From NCBI RefSeq assembly GCF_000003815.2, contig NC_049980.1, forward strand, positions 27,889,273-27,953,272: a DNA stretch of 64,000 bases, written 5' to 3'. This document shows, one piece after another, positions 1 through 12,400 of this stretch. This DNA comes from Branchiostoma floridae. Taxonomy: Eukaryota > Chordata > Leptocardii > Amphioxiformes > Branchiostomatidae. Both the position numbers and the translations under genes were made by a program. Under the pieces are notes generated by a model that saw only the letters and a program-made list of their open reading frames with translations, did not search any database and was not told where the DNA came from. The first letter of the stretch is position 1; each line of letters begins with the position of its first letter.

Positions 1-570
1 CAGCAATTATAATGTCCGAATCCGGCATTCGACTTTTCAGCCGTGCCGTATTCGGCCCGTTCGAAATAGTTCGATTTACTCGAAGGAAACCTGTGAAGAA
101 AACCAACTTTCGAAGCTGTGTGGTACGGAAGTTATCACACGGTTCGGAACCCTCGTCGGTCGAACGTTTTCACGTCACAGGTATGACATAAATATAAGTA
201 TTTGTGTTTGTATCTATATAGCCCGTATGACCGCCCTTCGACTTTGCAGGCATACGGCGCGGCAGCAGCTACACTAACAGCCTGCACACCCAACCTTTCA
301 AATCTAGCTGCAAGCGTTATTTAAAGCTATCTAACGAAGATTGCTTCAGTATACTTTGTGACCACAAATACCACCCTACGATAATTCTAGGAAAACACGA
401 TATTTATCAATCATAGGTTGACAACTCTGCACGCTGATTTTTTCATTCCTTTTGAGCTGGTAGTTTATTGGTCATAGGTAGATTATAAGTACGTATGTCT
501 CTCTTTTTGATACACAAACGTCTTACAAGATGACCGTAACATATTGGGTACACCATTTCCTTCTTGCCAG
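1..570. other. Non-coding left edge, probably intron of the first GH10 gene
   Basis: I see no exon here. In the paralogue downstream, the exon before the one starting at 571 encodes the GHCVFWG part of the GH10 barrel, and nothing like it occurs in these 570 bases, so the earlier exons of this gene lie outside the window or are lost. The 3' splice acceptor at 569-570 shows that a spliced upstream exon is expected. Confidence 0.5.
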
Positions 571-2358
571 ACTGGTGCATTGGGACGTGAACAACGAGAT
601 GCTGCACGGAAACTACTTCGTGGAGAGAACCGGAAACCCGCAGATCCGGTACGACATGTTCCAGAAGGTGAAGGAGAAGGATCCTGGCGCCAAACTCTTC
701 CTGAACGACTATGGAGCCATCAACAGTGGGGCGTTTACACAGGTCGGTGATCTCTGACCTTGTCTATTAATTAGTTGATCTATCCAGAGATTCTCAAATT
801 TTTGCTGACCACAAATATTCGAAAACACACACACAAGCACACACAGATAGACACAAAGACACACACACAGGCACTCCAGGTACTAGGTACAATGGCTCCA
901 TCTTTGATGGCGGTAACAATGTTTATCATTGCCTTCCCCACAGGCGTACGTACAGCAGGCTGAGGAGTTCCTCGCTAACGGAGCTCCAGTCGACGGGATG
1001 GGGGTCCAGGGACACTTCAAAAGCCGTCCTGACCCCGTCCTTGTTAAGGTGCTGTTTTGATTTTGTTTCCACAGTTTACATGGCAAGGGATTTGCATAGT
1101 AGCATCACAGATATCTATAAAACACCTAGACATACAATCACTAGCTTTTTTTGTATTTTGTATGTACTTGAACTCTCAATGTTCGAGCTTCCAACTATAT
1201 CACTGAGGAACAGAGCAATTGACGAAAAAATCACAACTCTAGGACTTTCAGTATACTGGTTTTAGCCCGCACGGAGGATGAAACTCGTTCTTGTATTTTG
1301 CGGTCAGAACGTACAACCAGACAAAACAGTAATATCCATATGACTTTGACAATTATACTAACTGAGTAAACGCAGAAATGTGCTATGACTCTCTAAATGT
1401 TTTATGTTGTTTGCTAAGCTCATAGTATGTAGATTGTAACCGTCGTATACCTTACAGAAACAATGGTGTAAACGTTGTAAATTAGACCCGCGAGGTCTTT
1501 ACTGAATATATCATTACCAAAGATCATATAATCAATGGCTACCCTTGAGACCCTGATCTTAGTTGATCTTCCCTTTGCAGAGTCGTCTGGACCTGCTGGC
1601 CACTGCTGGCCTGCCCATGTGGATAACAGAGATGACTGTAGCGGAACAAGACGAGCTGGAGAGAGCGGTGGGTTACGAGGACGCCACGCGGGTCATCTTC
1701 AGCCACCCGGCCGTGGAGGGACTCATTCTGTGGTCCTCCGTAGGCAGCCCGACTTTCGGCGATCCTTTGACTGCTATCGCTGGTGGAGATAACTTTGAGG
1801 TACAGTACAAAATGACAGATATGTCATAATTGACGTCGCTATCACATACACGTATCAAGGACATAACAAAAGGTTATAGCTATTAGCCCCTGGTAGCCAC
1901 TTTTGAGACACATCTTAACTTGAACTGCTTGGGGGCCTAAACGTTGAACCCTCAACATATCAAAGATAGTTGTCCCGTTGCAAAGTACGTAATTTTTTTT
2001 TCGTATTCGACGTCTTTAGGTGTCTTTCCCAAATCGAATGATTTTATCAATCTTTGTCTATTTCTTTGTCGATGCAGCTCAACGAGGCAGGTCGCCGCTG
2101 GCGGCAGCTTGTCCACACCGACTGGCGTACCAACCCTGTCCCTGCAACACGTACAACCACGTCAGCTGGGCAGGAGTTCGACTTCCGAGGTTTCCANNNN
2201 NNNNNNNNNNNNNNNNNNNNNNNNNNNNNNNNNNNNNNNNNNNNNNNNNNNNNNNNNNNNNNNNNNNNNNNNNNNNNNNNNNNNNNNNNNNNNNNNCACC
2301 TGGAGACGGGGCGATGTTCGTGGATATAGACATGCCGAATGACATCATTGTTGGCTGA
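571..2358 (+). CDS. GH10 glycoside hydrolase (xylanase-like), 3' end of gene, partial
   Basis: This is the last part of a family 10 glycoside hydrolase, a TIM-barrel enzyme that cleaves beta-1,4-xylan type chains and is normally secreted. Exons are 571-742, 944-1048, 1581-1799 and 2078-2358, all with AG/GT borders in register with the paralogue at 2865-10102. The first exon holds HWDVNNE, whose last Glu is the family's acid/base residue. The third holds WITEM, whose Glu is the nucleophile. The last exon is broken by a 100-N gap at 2197-2296 and ends in DIDMPNDIIVG and a TGA. That tail is a beta-rich C-terminal extension shared with the paralogue. Both catalytic glutamates are present, so it may be active. 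The 5' exons, signal peptide and any binding modules are not in the window. Protein identity is clear; the substrate is not known. Confidence 0.85.
2197..2296. other. Assembly gap (100 N)
   Basis: A run of exactly 100 N inside the last coding exon of the first GH10 gene. The true length is unknown. The paralogous exon suggests roughly 110 missing coding bases. Confidence 0.99.
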
Positions 2359-2489
2359 AGAAGAAGGGTAAAACGTCAGCAGGGCTAGCCCTTTGTAGTA
2401 ACTACACGCTAACTAGGCAGTCTAGCCTATGCGTCCTCAGCAGCCAAACTTATAAATAAACAAATAGTACAAAATGTACCAATCTTACG

Positions 2490-2495
2490 AATAAA
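2490..2495 (+). terminator. Polyadenylation signal AATAAA of first GH10 gene
   Basis: AATAAA lies 132 bp after the TGA of the first GH10 gene, at a usual distance for a 3' UTR. Another AATAAA-like site sits at about 2454. Confidence 0.55.
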
Positions 2496-2864
2496 GATTT
2501 GTCACAATGAAGCGCCTTCAGTAGCTTTATCTATTTTGTTATTCATTTTGTTGACATTACAAAATCACTCTAAACCCTTGTTGTGACAGGAACTATATTA
2601 TAACCTGTAGGGCACTGACCTGTGTAGTTCATCGTTCTGTGGTCCTTCGATAAGGGTTTATATTTGACAAAGGGTCACTCCGGATATTGCTTGTTGCCGC
2701 GTTCCATGTGTATAAATACAAGAAGCAATGTCTATTTGCTCACTCGATCAATATTGCCACCTGTAGGTGTTTGCGCACCTACGTAAGCGCGTTGCTGCGA
2801 CGCTGTAAGCAACATTTGGTCATCTGCTACAGGCGGAACCAAGTGAACAACGGTTTTACCCAAA

Positions 2865-4599
2865 ATGTCCCGTGTGATAGTTTGGGGAGCTTTGCTCCTC
2901 AGCTGCCAATGGCAGTACGCTAGGGCAGCCTCAGAAATATTCCGCAATGCTGGTTTCGAGGGAGCTTTAGGCACCGATAACTGGTACTGCGTCGGATGTA
3001 CCGGTACGCAGCACTCGGACGATAAGGTGGAGGGGACAGGCAGCATGAAGGCGAGCGGGAGGTGGGTTGATGCCTTACTGGCAGCTGACAAACAGTATAT
3101 GCTGTCCAGGGTGCTTGCTAGAGATATAATCTATGCAGGTATAACATGTGTTGTGTTATCACCATGTGCTGTAGTACGTGTCCCCTTTTCACTATAGCTA
3201 GACGATCAAAAAAAATGTACTGCAAGCACCGTTCGTATAGGGTGGGGCAACTTCAGACAAAATATTGGACTTGGGATAAACTAGATTTGGTTGTATGGAT
3301 GGTGCTTTGGGATCATTAGAGGGTCTTCATTTTTGGTAAACAGTTTTGCTTAGCACATATTCCCTCTAACTGAATAATTTTACATTTATGGGGCTACGGT
3401 AGGCAGGATAGGACTATAGGTTCATGTGGCAGATAAACTTGTGTGCACAGCTGTTGTGGTTTTCACGGTTATGTAGCTATCATTGGAAATACATCTACCC
3501 CGTTCAGATAGCTACATGGGTACATACAAAAAAAATGAGAAAACTGTCTCTTTTAACACAAAGTGCTTGAAATAAGTTATTACAGTGCATGGTATCACAG
3601 TTCTAGCATCACAAACATTTTCACTTGAAAGTTCATCTGTGTTGATATAAGTCATTATTGAACTAGTTTAACTGTAATATATATATATATCTCCTGTGAC
3701 ATATATATATACCAAATTTGACGACTGATCAACTGTATTAAATCATTTGGCAAGGAATGAACAATCCACTGATGTCGTGACGTCACGCTTATGCAGATAG
3801 ACACATGACTCAGTAAGCAGAGGATCATAGGTTGCAGGAAGTCTATGGCGCCCACCGTCTCTATAACCATTTGGGAAGCTATGGGGGTATTTGAGAAAAC
3901 AGTGCGATTCTGTGTTAAATAATCCTATTAGAACAGCAGAATGGGCCGGCCCGTCCTACAACCTGCCTTACGGCCGTGGCGTCCTCCCCGGTCAGACGTA
4001 CGAGTTCCAGATCTTCGTCAAACTGCTGGCAGGAGGGGCGGCTCATGTCGAGGTCAAGATCAATCTGGCAATTACCTTCTCTGGTGAGTTTCTTCGATAA
4101 TATAGTTGTTTTATACTGCATGTCTTTTAATCATTTACAACTGTAAGAACTGTTTATTTTTTATTATAATATAGTCTTATAAAACTGTTTTCTATTGAAA
4201 AAACAAAATAATCGTTATTTCAGATGGAGATGTGAACTATCAGCAAATGAAGCAGGCCGACCACATTAGTCAAAGTCACGGTTGGCAGAGGATCGCCACC
4301 AGATGGACTGTACCGTGTAAGTACAGAAAAATGAAAAAGTTTGATACATGTTAGTGATGATGTCACGTTTATAGAAAATGGAACCGACGAAAGTGAAATC
4401 CTTGTCTTCTTTTGCTTACGTGCATCCAATTCTTGAACATTTTTTATTGATATGTTCTTCTTATTGCCTAGATTTTGACAAGGAGGTGACAGAAATGCGG
4501 CTGTACGTTGAGGGTCCACCTGCTAGTACTGACATTCTTGTGGACGCAGCCTCGCTGACATCAGCTGAAGGGCAGTCAAGCCTGGTAGAAGACCTACAG
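2865..4599 (+). CDS. Signal peptide and first CBM4/9 module (exons 1-4)
   Basis: Exon 1 encodes the signal peptide and the start of the first binding module. Exons 2-4 complete it and end with a VDAASL strand, typical of the closing beta-strand of CBM4/9 jelly rolls. Exon borders after codon fragments AG and G recur at the same places in module 2. Confidence 0.75.
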
Positions 4600-7500
4600 G
4601 TGAGATTTTAACATTTTAAACTCATTGTTAGTCTTTCTTGAGAGATTTTGCATTTTAGCAAAGAGGCCTGTTTCTTTTTGCCCTGGCTACTCAGAGTACT
4701 AGAAGCGACGTTAGAATCGCGAGAAAGACTCAGGGTCTATGCTAAATATAAACATATAATTTAGTTGCGTATTATCATTTTATCAGCTTTGTCGACAACA
4801 GATTAACTACACATTACAACTGCATTCTGAACAGACAGTCTCTGGTTCTGAGATGGTGACCAATCCCGGACTGGAGGGTGACCTGAGCGGCTGGTACTGC
4901 ATGTCGTGTACAGGTGTGCATTACACACAGGACACACATGATGGAGGAGGGGCTATGCTGGCGCAGGACAGGTACGCAAAATATAACATGACCAGTTCGT
5001 AAGAAATGTCAGTCCACGCATGCTTAGCCCTCCATGAACTATACTTGCTTTCTAGCGAATCCTCGTAAGTATATCGTCGATATCTACTTGCAAGTCGACA
5101 ATGATGGATTTATTCACGAACGACAATACTGTGCATAGAATCTTAATTATACAAATACCAAATAATGCACATTGTGTAAGCGTCCCCTTCCACGGCGAGT
5201 GGAAGATTAGTCTTCAGTGAGATACACTTGGTCGAGATAACAAACTTTTTACAGTACAGAGTTAGGAAATATGATTTCTGATATTCTTTCTTTTTCATAG
5301 ATCTGCAGAATGGGCGGGTCCATCTCAGGACCTAGCCTGGGGGTCCGCCATCAAGAGCAGATATACCTACATGTTCACCATGTGGGTCAAAGTGCTCGAT
5401 GGTGGAAGCACACCCTACAATGTTCAGGCCAAGCTGAATTATAGGTTCAGAGGTAAGTCAAGTGTAATGTTGTGCACGTGGTCACCTGCTCTTGTTTGAA
5501 GAATGGACAATTGATTTATAGATAGATACAAAATGATAAACGTTGCCACATTTGAATTTGCCATTAATTGATTATATTGCTACTTAATGCTTGCCAGCAA
5601 AGACCGATAAGGTCGATAACTTGAATCAAAGATTTAACAAATGATTCAAAGCGATAACAAACTGCTTCAGACGCCCATAGTGCACTGTATGTAGTGAAAG
5701 TGGAAACTGAAATAGTATAACACATTTATATGGTATCCATATTATATGTATGATTATAGAATTAGATATATATGCACTTGTTTATGCTCGCAGACGGATC
5801 CGAGGACTGGATTGGGATAGCCGCCACAACAGTGTCAGCCCAGGACGGCTGGGTAAGGCTATCCGGCGGACACACCGTGCCTGGTGAGTATTTTTACATT
5901 TTATCAGTATCTAAATCCTTTAACCACACCTGTGATCTACATGTACACACGTAAGTCTGTGGTATGACACCAATATTATCTGCAGGGTTTGCCGAAAGGG
6001 TAGATCACCCTGTAGTATAAGTTACTATAACCCTGAAACGTGTAAGTACGTCGACCGATGATGATAATGATTGTCAGCTGACCAGATTCTGCATTGCACT
6101 GTAAAATCAGGTCCGCACTCTTTTTATGCTCCATGAACAACGCAATACACACATATTTTAGATATGACCACAACATCTATTCTACTTGCTATATAGTGTG
6201 TTACGTGGAGTGATACAAGTCACTTACTCAATCAATGTACATGATGTTTACATGGTCCAAACTAGACAGCACTAGATATGTCTGGTGATGAAGTAGTGAG
6301 GACGCTGGTATCGTCTGGCTTGAATCAAGGAATATAACTTTCATTCAAATCATAAGATTACAAAAGTCAATTACAATTTGAATACGCTTTCTTTGCTGTC
6401 AAACTGGTGCTTTGATTTTGTTTATCTGATCATAGATTACAACGACTGGGTGAGCAATGCCCGGCTGTACGCGGAAGGCCCTCCTGCTGACGTGCGCTTC
6501 CTCATCGATGACGTGTCCCTCCTGTCGTTCATGGACGTGACGTCAGACAACTGGTGGCACGAATCCAACATCAGGATCGACCAGCATCGCAAACGATACG
6601 TCACTCTCAGGTGAGATAGAACTTCCAACAGGGGATCTGGTGACTAGCTTTCAGCGTGTATCTCATTCCGGCATATCACAGCCACCGTACCATTCAGTTG
6701 ACGTTGAAAAATGAATAGAAGGATGTATTATGACTTATTCATATTTAACTTTGAATGGGAATGAGTCACAGAGACAGCAAGAATGTTTGATGTTCATGGC
6801 TGTTGATAGTGTATGACTATTGACTTTGAAAGTTGGCAATGTAAGTCCAGACATACCTGACATTGTCTTCTTTGTGTGCTACAGGGTACAGACTCCAAAC
6901 GCAGATGGTATCAGTGTGGAGGTATGGGCATTGCAGTGGTTTTAAAGCTATTGTGCATAGTGTTATACCACAATACTCTTGTTATAGCTAGACATAAATG
7001 ACAATCATGTGAGATCTATGAAGTTCATTACGTAACGTCGCAGGTATTCTGATGTTTTCCATGATCGACGACACAACCTAACACAAGTGTGGGCGAACGT
7101 AGGTAGCTAATTATATTATGTTTCAGATCACCCAAATCAACCAGTGATTTTAAAGGGCTAGACATAAATGACAATCATGTGAGATATATAAAGTTCATTA
7201 CGTAACGTTACATGTAATTCAAAAACTTATGACGCGACTTCGCTTGAACAAGTGTGGCAAACGTAGGTAGCTAATTGCATTGTGTTTCAGATCACCCAAA
7301 CCAAATCCCACTTCGCCTGGGGTTGCGCTGTGAACGCCTGGATCATGCCCGATGACGCCCGGTACAGAGACTTCTTCCTCAGCAACTTCGAGTGGGCAGT
7401 CTTCGAGAACAACCTCAAATGGACACAAAACGAGCCTAACGAAGTGGGTCGGGTATCATTAGATCTACAACTAGCAAGATAATGATGATGATGATAATGA

Positions 7501-10102
7501 TGATGATGATGATGATGATAATTACGGTGATGACAATTAATGAAGTTGATTGTCAATCTCTTACAAAGTTAACATGAAGTGAGTCATACATATATTTTCA
7601 GGGCCAGCTTGAGTGGGGCCTTGCAGACCGGACGTTGGAAATACTGGAGAATGCTGGGTAAGTGTCGATCACATCTTATGTTATGGCAATATATTATGAA
7701 GGTTTAGGTATCACAGAATGTATACAGTACTTGATGCCCTAGCCTCAGGTTTGATTTGGATTTCTTTCCAGCCACTAAAATCTTACCAGAGACAATTAAA
7801 GTGAACTCTACCATCTGCTTCGTTCTTTTGTCACTATTTAGCATTCCCGTTCGTGGACACTGCGTGTTCTGGGGAGTACCGGAGTTTGTACAGGGTTGGC
7901 TGCACAACTACTGGGGCGGGGATCTGGAGCAGAAGTGCTGGAAACGGGTTGATGATGTCGTGGGTCGATATGCCGGAAGGTATTTTCTTTCTTCATTATT
8001 CACCTGCATACATTAAGACTTGTATTCAGCCTACGTTAGAAAAAAAACAAACACAAAAGCTTAATAACGAACCTCGGTCAGAGACAAACTACGAAATTGG
8101 TTAATTATAATACAGAAAGGTGCGAAAGAAGTGCAAGGTCGACAATGGTGCGAGCATTAACTATTATCAGCTCGATGTACCAAACCTATATTTCTTCTGC
8201 CCTTGCCTCATTGATTGAATTTACGTAACGTTAGTATCGCGTAATGAGTAAATCTTCTTACAAAACTAGTGATTTAAAAGTATATTAGTAGATTATCATT
8301 TTCACTCTTCCTTTACTCAGGTTGGTGCACTGGGATGTAAACAACGAGATGCTACACGGCGACTTCTACGTGCAGCACACGGGCAGCTCCCAGATCCGGT
8401 ACGAGATGTTCCGGAAGGTGAAGGAAAAGGACCCGAGCGCTAAACTGTTCCTGAACGACTACGACATCATCAACTGGTGGGGACAAACTAACGTAAGTGT
8501 CTTTTTTAAAGGACCCCAAGGCCGTGTTTTCATGGCAATGAAGAAGTATTTATATCAAATTATTTAAACACTTTCATATTGAGGCAACCTATTCATTCTC
8601 GACCACAAATAACAAATGAGACTCATAACGCTACACTTCAACATGACTTTCATTTATGCTTTCTGCAGAACTATGCCAACCAGATTTCTGAGTTCCTTGA
8701 CAACGGAGCGCCAGTTGAAGGTGTTGGGGCCCAGGGACACTTTAGCAACCGCCCTGACACTCCAAATGTCCTGGTATGTTATTCATGTAACGTATCTTAG
8801 TTACTTACGTATAATAAATATGATAGATACAATAATGAATTTTTCTTGCTTTCATTTTTTTTTCATTCTCTTACGACGATCGTACTATAACTCCATGCTC
8901 CTTCACGGTATTCAATATGCCGCTTCATGCGTACGCTAATACATATAAAAATTCTATATATATACCCAAGGTGCATTTGCAACAGATAGCTTTAAGTTTT
9001 GTTAAATCAATGAAACAAATAGACACGCTTTACGACGACTCAAGCCAGCCTATGACCTATTTCATAAACATATTCCAAATTTTATGTCCCGAAGTCCAGG
9101 AAAATTAGCTACCTACAAATTATGTATGATACCTAATGGACTGAATGAAATATTTTCAGCACCGTCTTAACGTCATTTCCTCTCGTGGGCTCCCTGTCTG
9201 GATAACCGAACTGGACATAAACGAGCCTAACGAGTATGTGAGAGCGGACGGGTACGAGGACGCCATGCGGGCTGCCTTCAGCCACCCGGCCGTGGAAGGA
9301 CTTCTGATCTGGGGGTTCTGGGACCAGGCGCACTGGAGACCAGACGCTGCACTGGTGAACGGCGACCACTTTTCGGTTGGTTTTCTTCTCCAAATAGTCT
9401 AACAGAGAATGGTTAGCTTATCTCCCAGATGTTTAAGAGCCGGTCATACCTATAATGAATTTAAAAACTCATTGAAATAGTTTATGTGGATGCATCTTGT
9501 CAGCTGATGTTGTCTATGAAGCTAATTATAATGTGTTACGCCAAAGGGTGGTAAAACTGGCTATATAGATACATTTACAGTTGGCATAAATATAAGAAGC
9601 CAGAAAAAGTTTAACCTTTACATACTTGTATACATTAGCCATTATATAGTTGTAGTAAGATACCACATTCTTGTAGAAATGTAATTGCAGGTCTGCTTTC
9701 TCGAAATAACATGTACTTCGTTTTAGGAGCCAAAATGTGCAATTAAGGTCTATCATCCACTAATACATATAAATATACATATACGGTGCATATTAGTGAT
9801 CCCAGTGTTAGATATTGGGCATACGAGTATTTGAACTATAATCTACCTTGCAGATCAATGAAGCAGGCCGCCGTTGGCAGCGGCTTGTCTTCTCCGACTG
9901 GCGCACCAACCTGTCCCTCACGGACGGCATCGTGACGCCAGAAGGCAAGGAGTTCATCTTCCGTGGTTTCCATGGCAACTACGAGGTCACAGTCAAGAAC
10001 CACGGCCAGGTCGTGGCCACGAAGACGTTCTACTTGTCTCCAGGAGCCGGCGCCCTGACCGTGGATGTGGACATGCCGAATGACATCATTGCTGGGAAAT
10101 GA
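2865..10102 (+). CDS. Secreted CBM4/9-CBM4/9-GH10 glycoside hydrolase, complete gene
   Basis: A complete 16-exon gene. Exons: 2865-3061, 3932-4083, 4224-4316, 4472-4599, 4835-4971, 5301-5452, 5794-5883, 6436-6610, 6885-6921, 7291-7443, 7602-7657, 7842-7979, 8321-8492, 8669-8773, 9160-9375, 9854-10102. They sum to 2250 nt (749 residues plus stop) with matching phases and GT-AG borders. The start codon begins a hydrophobic signal peptide ending near ARA. Residues about 23-190 and 191-375 are two carbohydrate-binding modules of the CBM4/9 type (NAGFEG...W and NPGLEG...W starts, EWAGPS core), each built from four exons with matching splice phases, so one arose from the other. GH10 follows from about 375: GHCVFWG, then HWDVNNE with acid/base Glu512, then WITELDI with nucleophile Glu612. 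The last exon adds a beta-rich tail. It is likely a digestive or extracellular xylanase-like enzyme; the true glycan is not shown. Confidence 0.9.
4835..6610 (+). CDS. Second CBM4/9 module (exons 5-8)
   Basis: This module repeats the first, with the same splice phases and with NPGLEG, SAEWAGPS and IDDVSLL in matching places. Exon 8 also carries the linker into the GH10 barrel (DNWWHESNIR). Confidence 0.75.
6987..7300. repeat. Tandem duplication of intron with a decoy exon start
   Basis: Two copies of about 170 bp stand in tandem (about 6987-7157 and 7157-7300). Both hold the word GACATAAATGACAATCATGT and both end in a 3' splice site followed by ATCACCCAA. The second copy is the true start of GH10 exon 10 at 7291. 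The first, with its acceptor at 7125-7126, would open an exon that meets a TGA after six codons, so it looks like an unused decoy. Confidence 0.7.
7481..7520. repeat. (ATG/ATA)n microsatellite
   Basis: A short trinucleotide tract in the intron after GH10 exon 10. The His-rich reading on the other strand comes only from this tract. Confidence 0.9.
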
Positions 10103-10155
10103 TTGAATGAGATAGCATTTCGCAGCTGTCTTTATCTTTAACGTGATCAATGTTG

Positions 10156-10161
10156 AATAAA
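10156..10161 (+). terminator. Polyadenylation signal AATAAA of second GH10 gene
   Basis: AATAAA lies 54 bp after the stop of the complete GH10 gene, in a suitable position for its 3' end. Confidence 0.6.
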
Positions 10162-10317
10162 ATAACCAACGCAATTGTTGAAGAGTTTCTGGTATTTCTG
10201 TTTTCGTTGATCAGACCCATTCTCTTAAGAAGGCCCTTGATCGCTGCAAAACAATTGGTTGCTTTGCATTTTGATGATTTGGTGACTTGTCGGTGATGTC
10301 GCCTGACATTGGTTAAG

Positions 10318-10925
10318 CTAAGAGTACAACCCGGCGTACGTGCAAATACGTGCTGTCTACTTGCCAAAACGTGGGTAATCTTTTGGGATCCGTAAGTGGT
10401 AAGTACCGCCTCCGTAAGAACTCATAGAGAATCTGACGGATTTTGAAGCACGCATACATGCCGCAGAACTTTACGTGATGGCAAAACTTTGTGTGCCATC
10501 GGGCTGCGGATTCGCCCCCGTACGTACCAGTACGGGCGGCGCGCCTGCCCTGTACAGCCTGAACGCTTTCAGAAATACGTGGCTGACATGGCCCCCCAAA
10601 AAGTGCGGACAAATTGCACGTAAGGCTGGTAGTGCTTTAAGCTAAGGGTCGTACGTGCAATTTGTCTGTACGTGTTTTTTGGGAGGCCACGTTCGCCACG
10701 AATTTCTGAAAACGTGGGGAACGACTGGCAATAGCAGAGAGGGTGTACTTCAACGCACGGCACACACAGCTCGTTAAGTTCTACGGCGTGTCTGCGTGCT
10801 ACAAAATCCATCGGATTCCATACGAGTTCGTACGGAGGCGGTACTTGCCACTTACGGATCCCAAAAGATTGCCAGAAGATGGCACGTAGACAGCACGTAT
10901 TTGCCACGTACGGCGGGTTGTGCCC
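10318..10925. mobile_element. Foldback (long inverted repeat) element, about 0.6 kb
   Basis: The two halves are long imperfect inverted repeats. The left arm starts near CTAAGAGTACAACCC; the right arm ends as its reverse complement, GGGTTGTGCCCTTAG. Shared words such as GGATCCGTAAGTGG and CAAATACGTGCTGTCTAC occur at mirrored distances. The centre, near 10605-10670, is a tighter hairpin (ACAAATTGCACGTA and its reverse complement). It looks like a non-autonomous foldback transposon. I could not fix a target-site duplication. Open frames on the minus strand simply read the arms and are not genes. Confidence 0.7.
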
Positions 10926-11019
10926 TTAGGCAGTATAATGTGTTGTTTTCTGTCTATCAATGGTTCCAGCGTTAGTGTAAGGCTCTGGAATGTAAGGCTA
11001 CATATCAGCCGCTGTTTTT

Positions 11020-11053
11020 TTGCGTTTCGTCGCCCTCTGGCGACGAAACGCAA
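11020..11053. repeat. Perfect 15-bp hairpin with 4-nt loop
   Basis: TTGCGTTTCGTCGCC at 11020-11034 is followed by CTCT and then by its exact reverse complement at 11039-11053. It stands alone in non-coding DNA between the GH10 and channel genes. Function unknown; it may be part of a small transposon. Confidence 0.75.
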
Positions 11054-11504
11054 TGTATTGGGTTTTACCTTCAGTGGTTGCTTCGATGGTGCTTGGTTTT
11101 GGTTCAACGAGGGTCTGCATGGGGAGTTCCGATTTACGCTGAATTTAAAAGAACCCCCTACGTATTACGCTAAATCAAGGAAGGCAATTACGCTAAATTT
11201 GGTCGCCTCGCTACGAATTACGTAGATAAGATGGTTTTCCCTACGAATTACGGGAAATAAAATTGGCTGCCTACGCCTTACGTAAAAGAGCATGCAGACC
11301 CTCTTCAACGAGACCGCATGCAACTGCTACAACTGCTACAACGGAAATACCATTGCATTGTGGTTTCGGACTTCAATATCCTGGAAAATGGCCATATAAC
11401 ATCTATTCCACAAGATTGCACAAGAAAAAAAAAGATTTTATCAAGAAAGCGACCGAAAATCGACATAAATAATACTATGTAGTGAGGTTAAAGCATAATG
11501 TACA

Positions 11505-12400
11505 CTCACTTACAGTATACGTGACAACTTAGCTCAATCGGTAAAGTCCTATGCCTTCAGATCCGAAAGTACCTGGTTCGAAACCGAGAGCGGATATTTT
11601 TCTTTTTAAATATTGAAAATAATATATAAATATTCTACTTATTTATTGATATTGTATTTTTATATATAATTTTTTATTACTTTAGTATTCATTTCATATA
11701 TGCAAGACCTTTGTCTTATGAACAGGACTTCATAGATTCCAAACCCGGCATTCGAATTTTTCTGTTCATGGTAATGGAAAATACCGTGCAGCGGCTCCTA
11801 TGCGCGGTAAGATGATTCTCGCAAAACACTCGCCACTAAACTACTATTCATGATGTAAACAGAGGCTCTTGATGTTGTTTGCATGAAACTCCATCAAAAA
11901 CAGCGATCCTTTCTTACAGTAGCAAATGCTCCATTGTTCAGTATCGACTACACTCACAGACAATACACGTAACAACTTAGCTCAATCGGTAAAGTCCTAT
12001 GCCTTCAGATCCGAAAGTTCCTGGTTCGAATCCGAGAGTGAATTTTTTTCTTTTTAAATATTGAAGATAATATATAAATATTCTATTTATTTATTTATTG
12101 ATATTATATTTTTATATATCATTTTTTTATTTATTTTAGTATTCATTTCATGTATGCAAGACATTTGTCTTATGAACAGGACTTCATAGATTCCAAACCC
12201 GGCATTCGAATTTTTCTGTTCATGGTAATGGAAAATACCGTACAGCGGCTCCTATGCGCGGTAAGATGATTCTCGCAAAACACTTGCCACTAAACTACTA
12301 TTCATGATGTAAACAGAGGCTCTTGATGTTATTTGCATGAAACTCCATCAAAAACAGCGATCCTTTCTTACAGTAGCAAATGCTCCATTGTTCAGTATCG
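11505..12400 (+). repeat. Tandem duplicate (about 448 bp unit) of a tRNA-headed SINE-like unit
   Basis: Two near-identical units follow each other with an offset of about 448 bp. Each begins with a tRNA-like head (11523-11592 and 11970-12040) containing TAGCTCAATCGG, close to a pol III A box, and GGTTCGAATCC, a B box (one change in the first copy). The body is AT-rich. The acceptor and anticodon stems do not fold, so this is not a working tRNA but a tRNA-derived repeat, probably a SINE, present as a local tandem pair. Confidence 0.6.

Noticed and set aside
10569-11107. Minus-strand ORFs over the foldback element
   Set aside because: They read the inverted arms, share mirrored peptide fragments and have no domain.
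11523-11592. Functional tRNA gene
   Set aside because: A and B boxes are present, but acceptor and anticodon stems do not pair; better explained as a SINE head.
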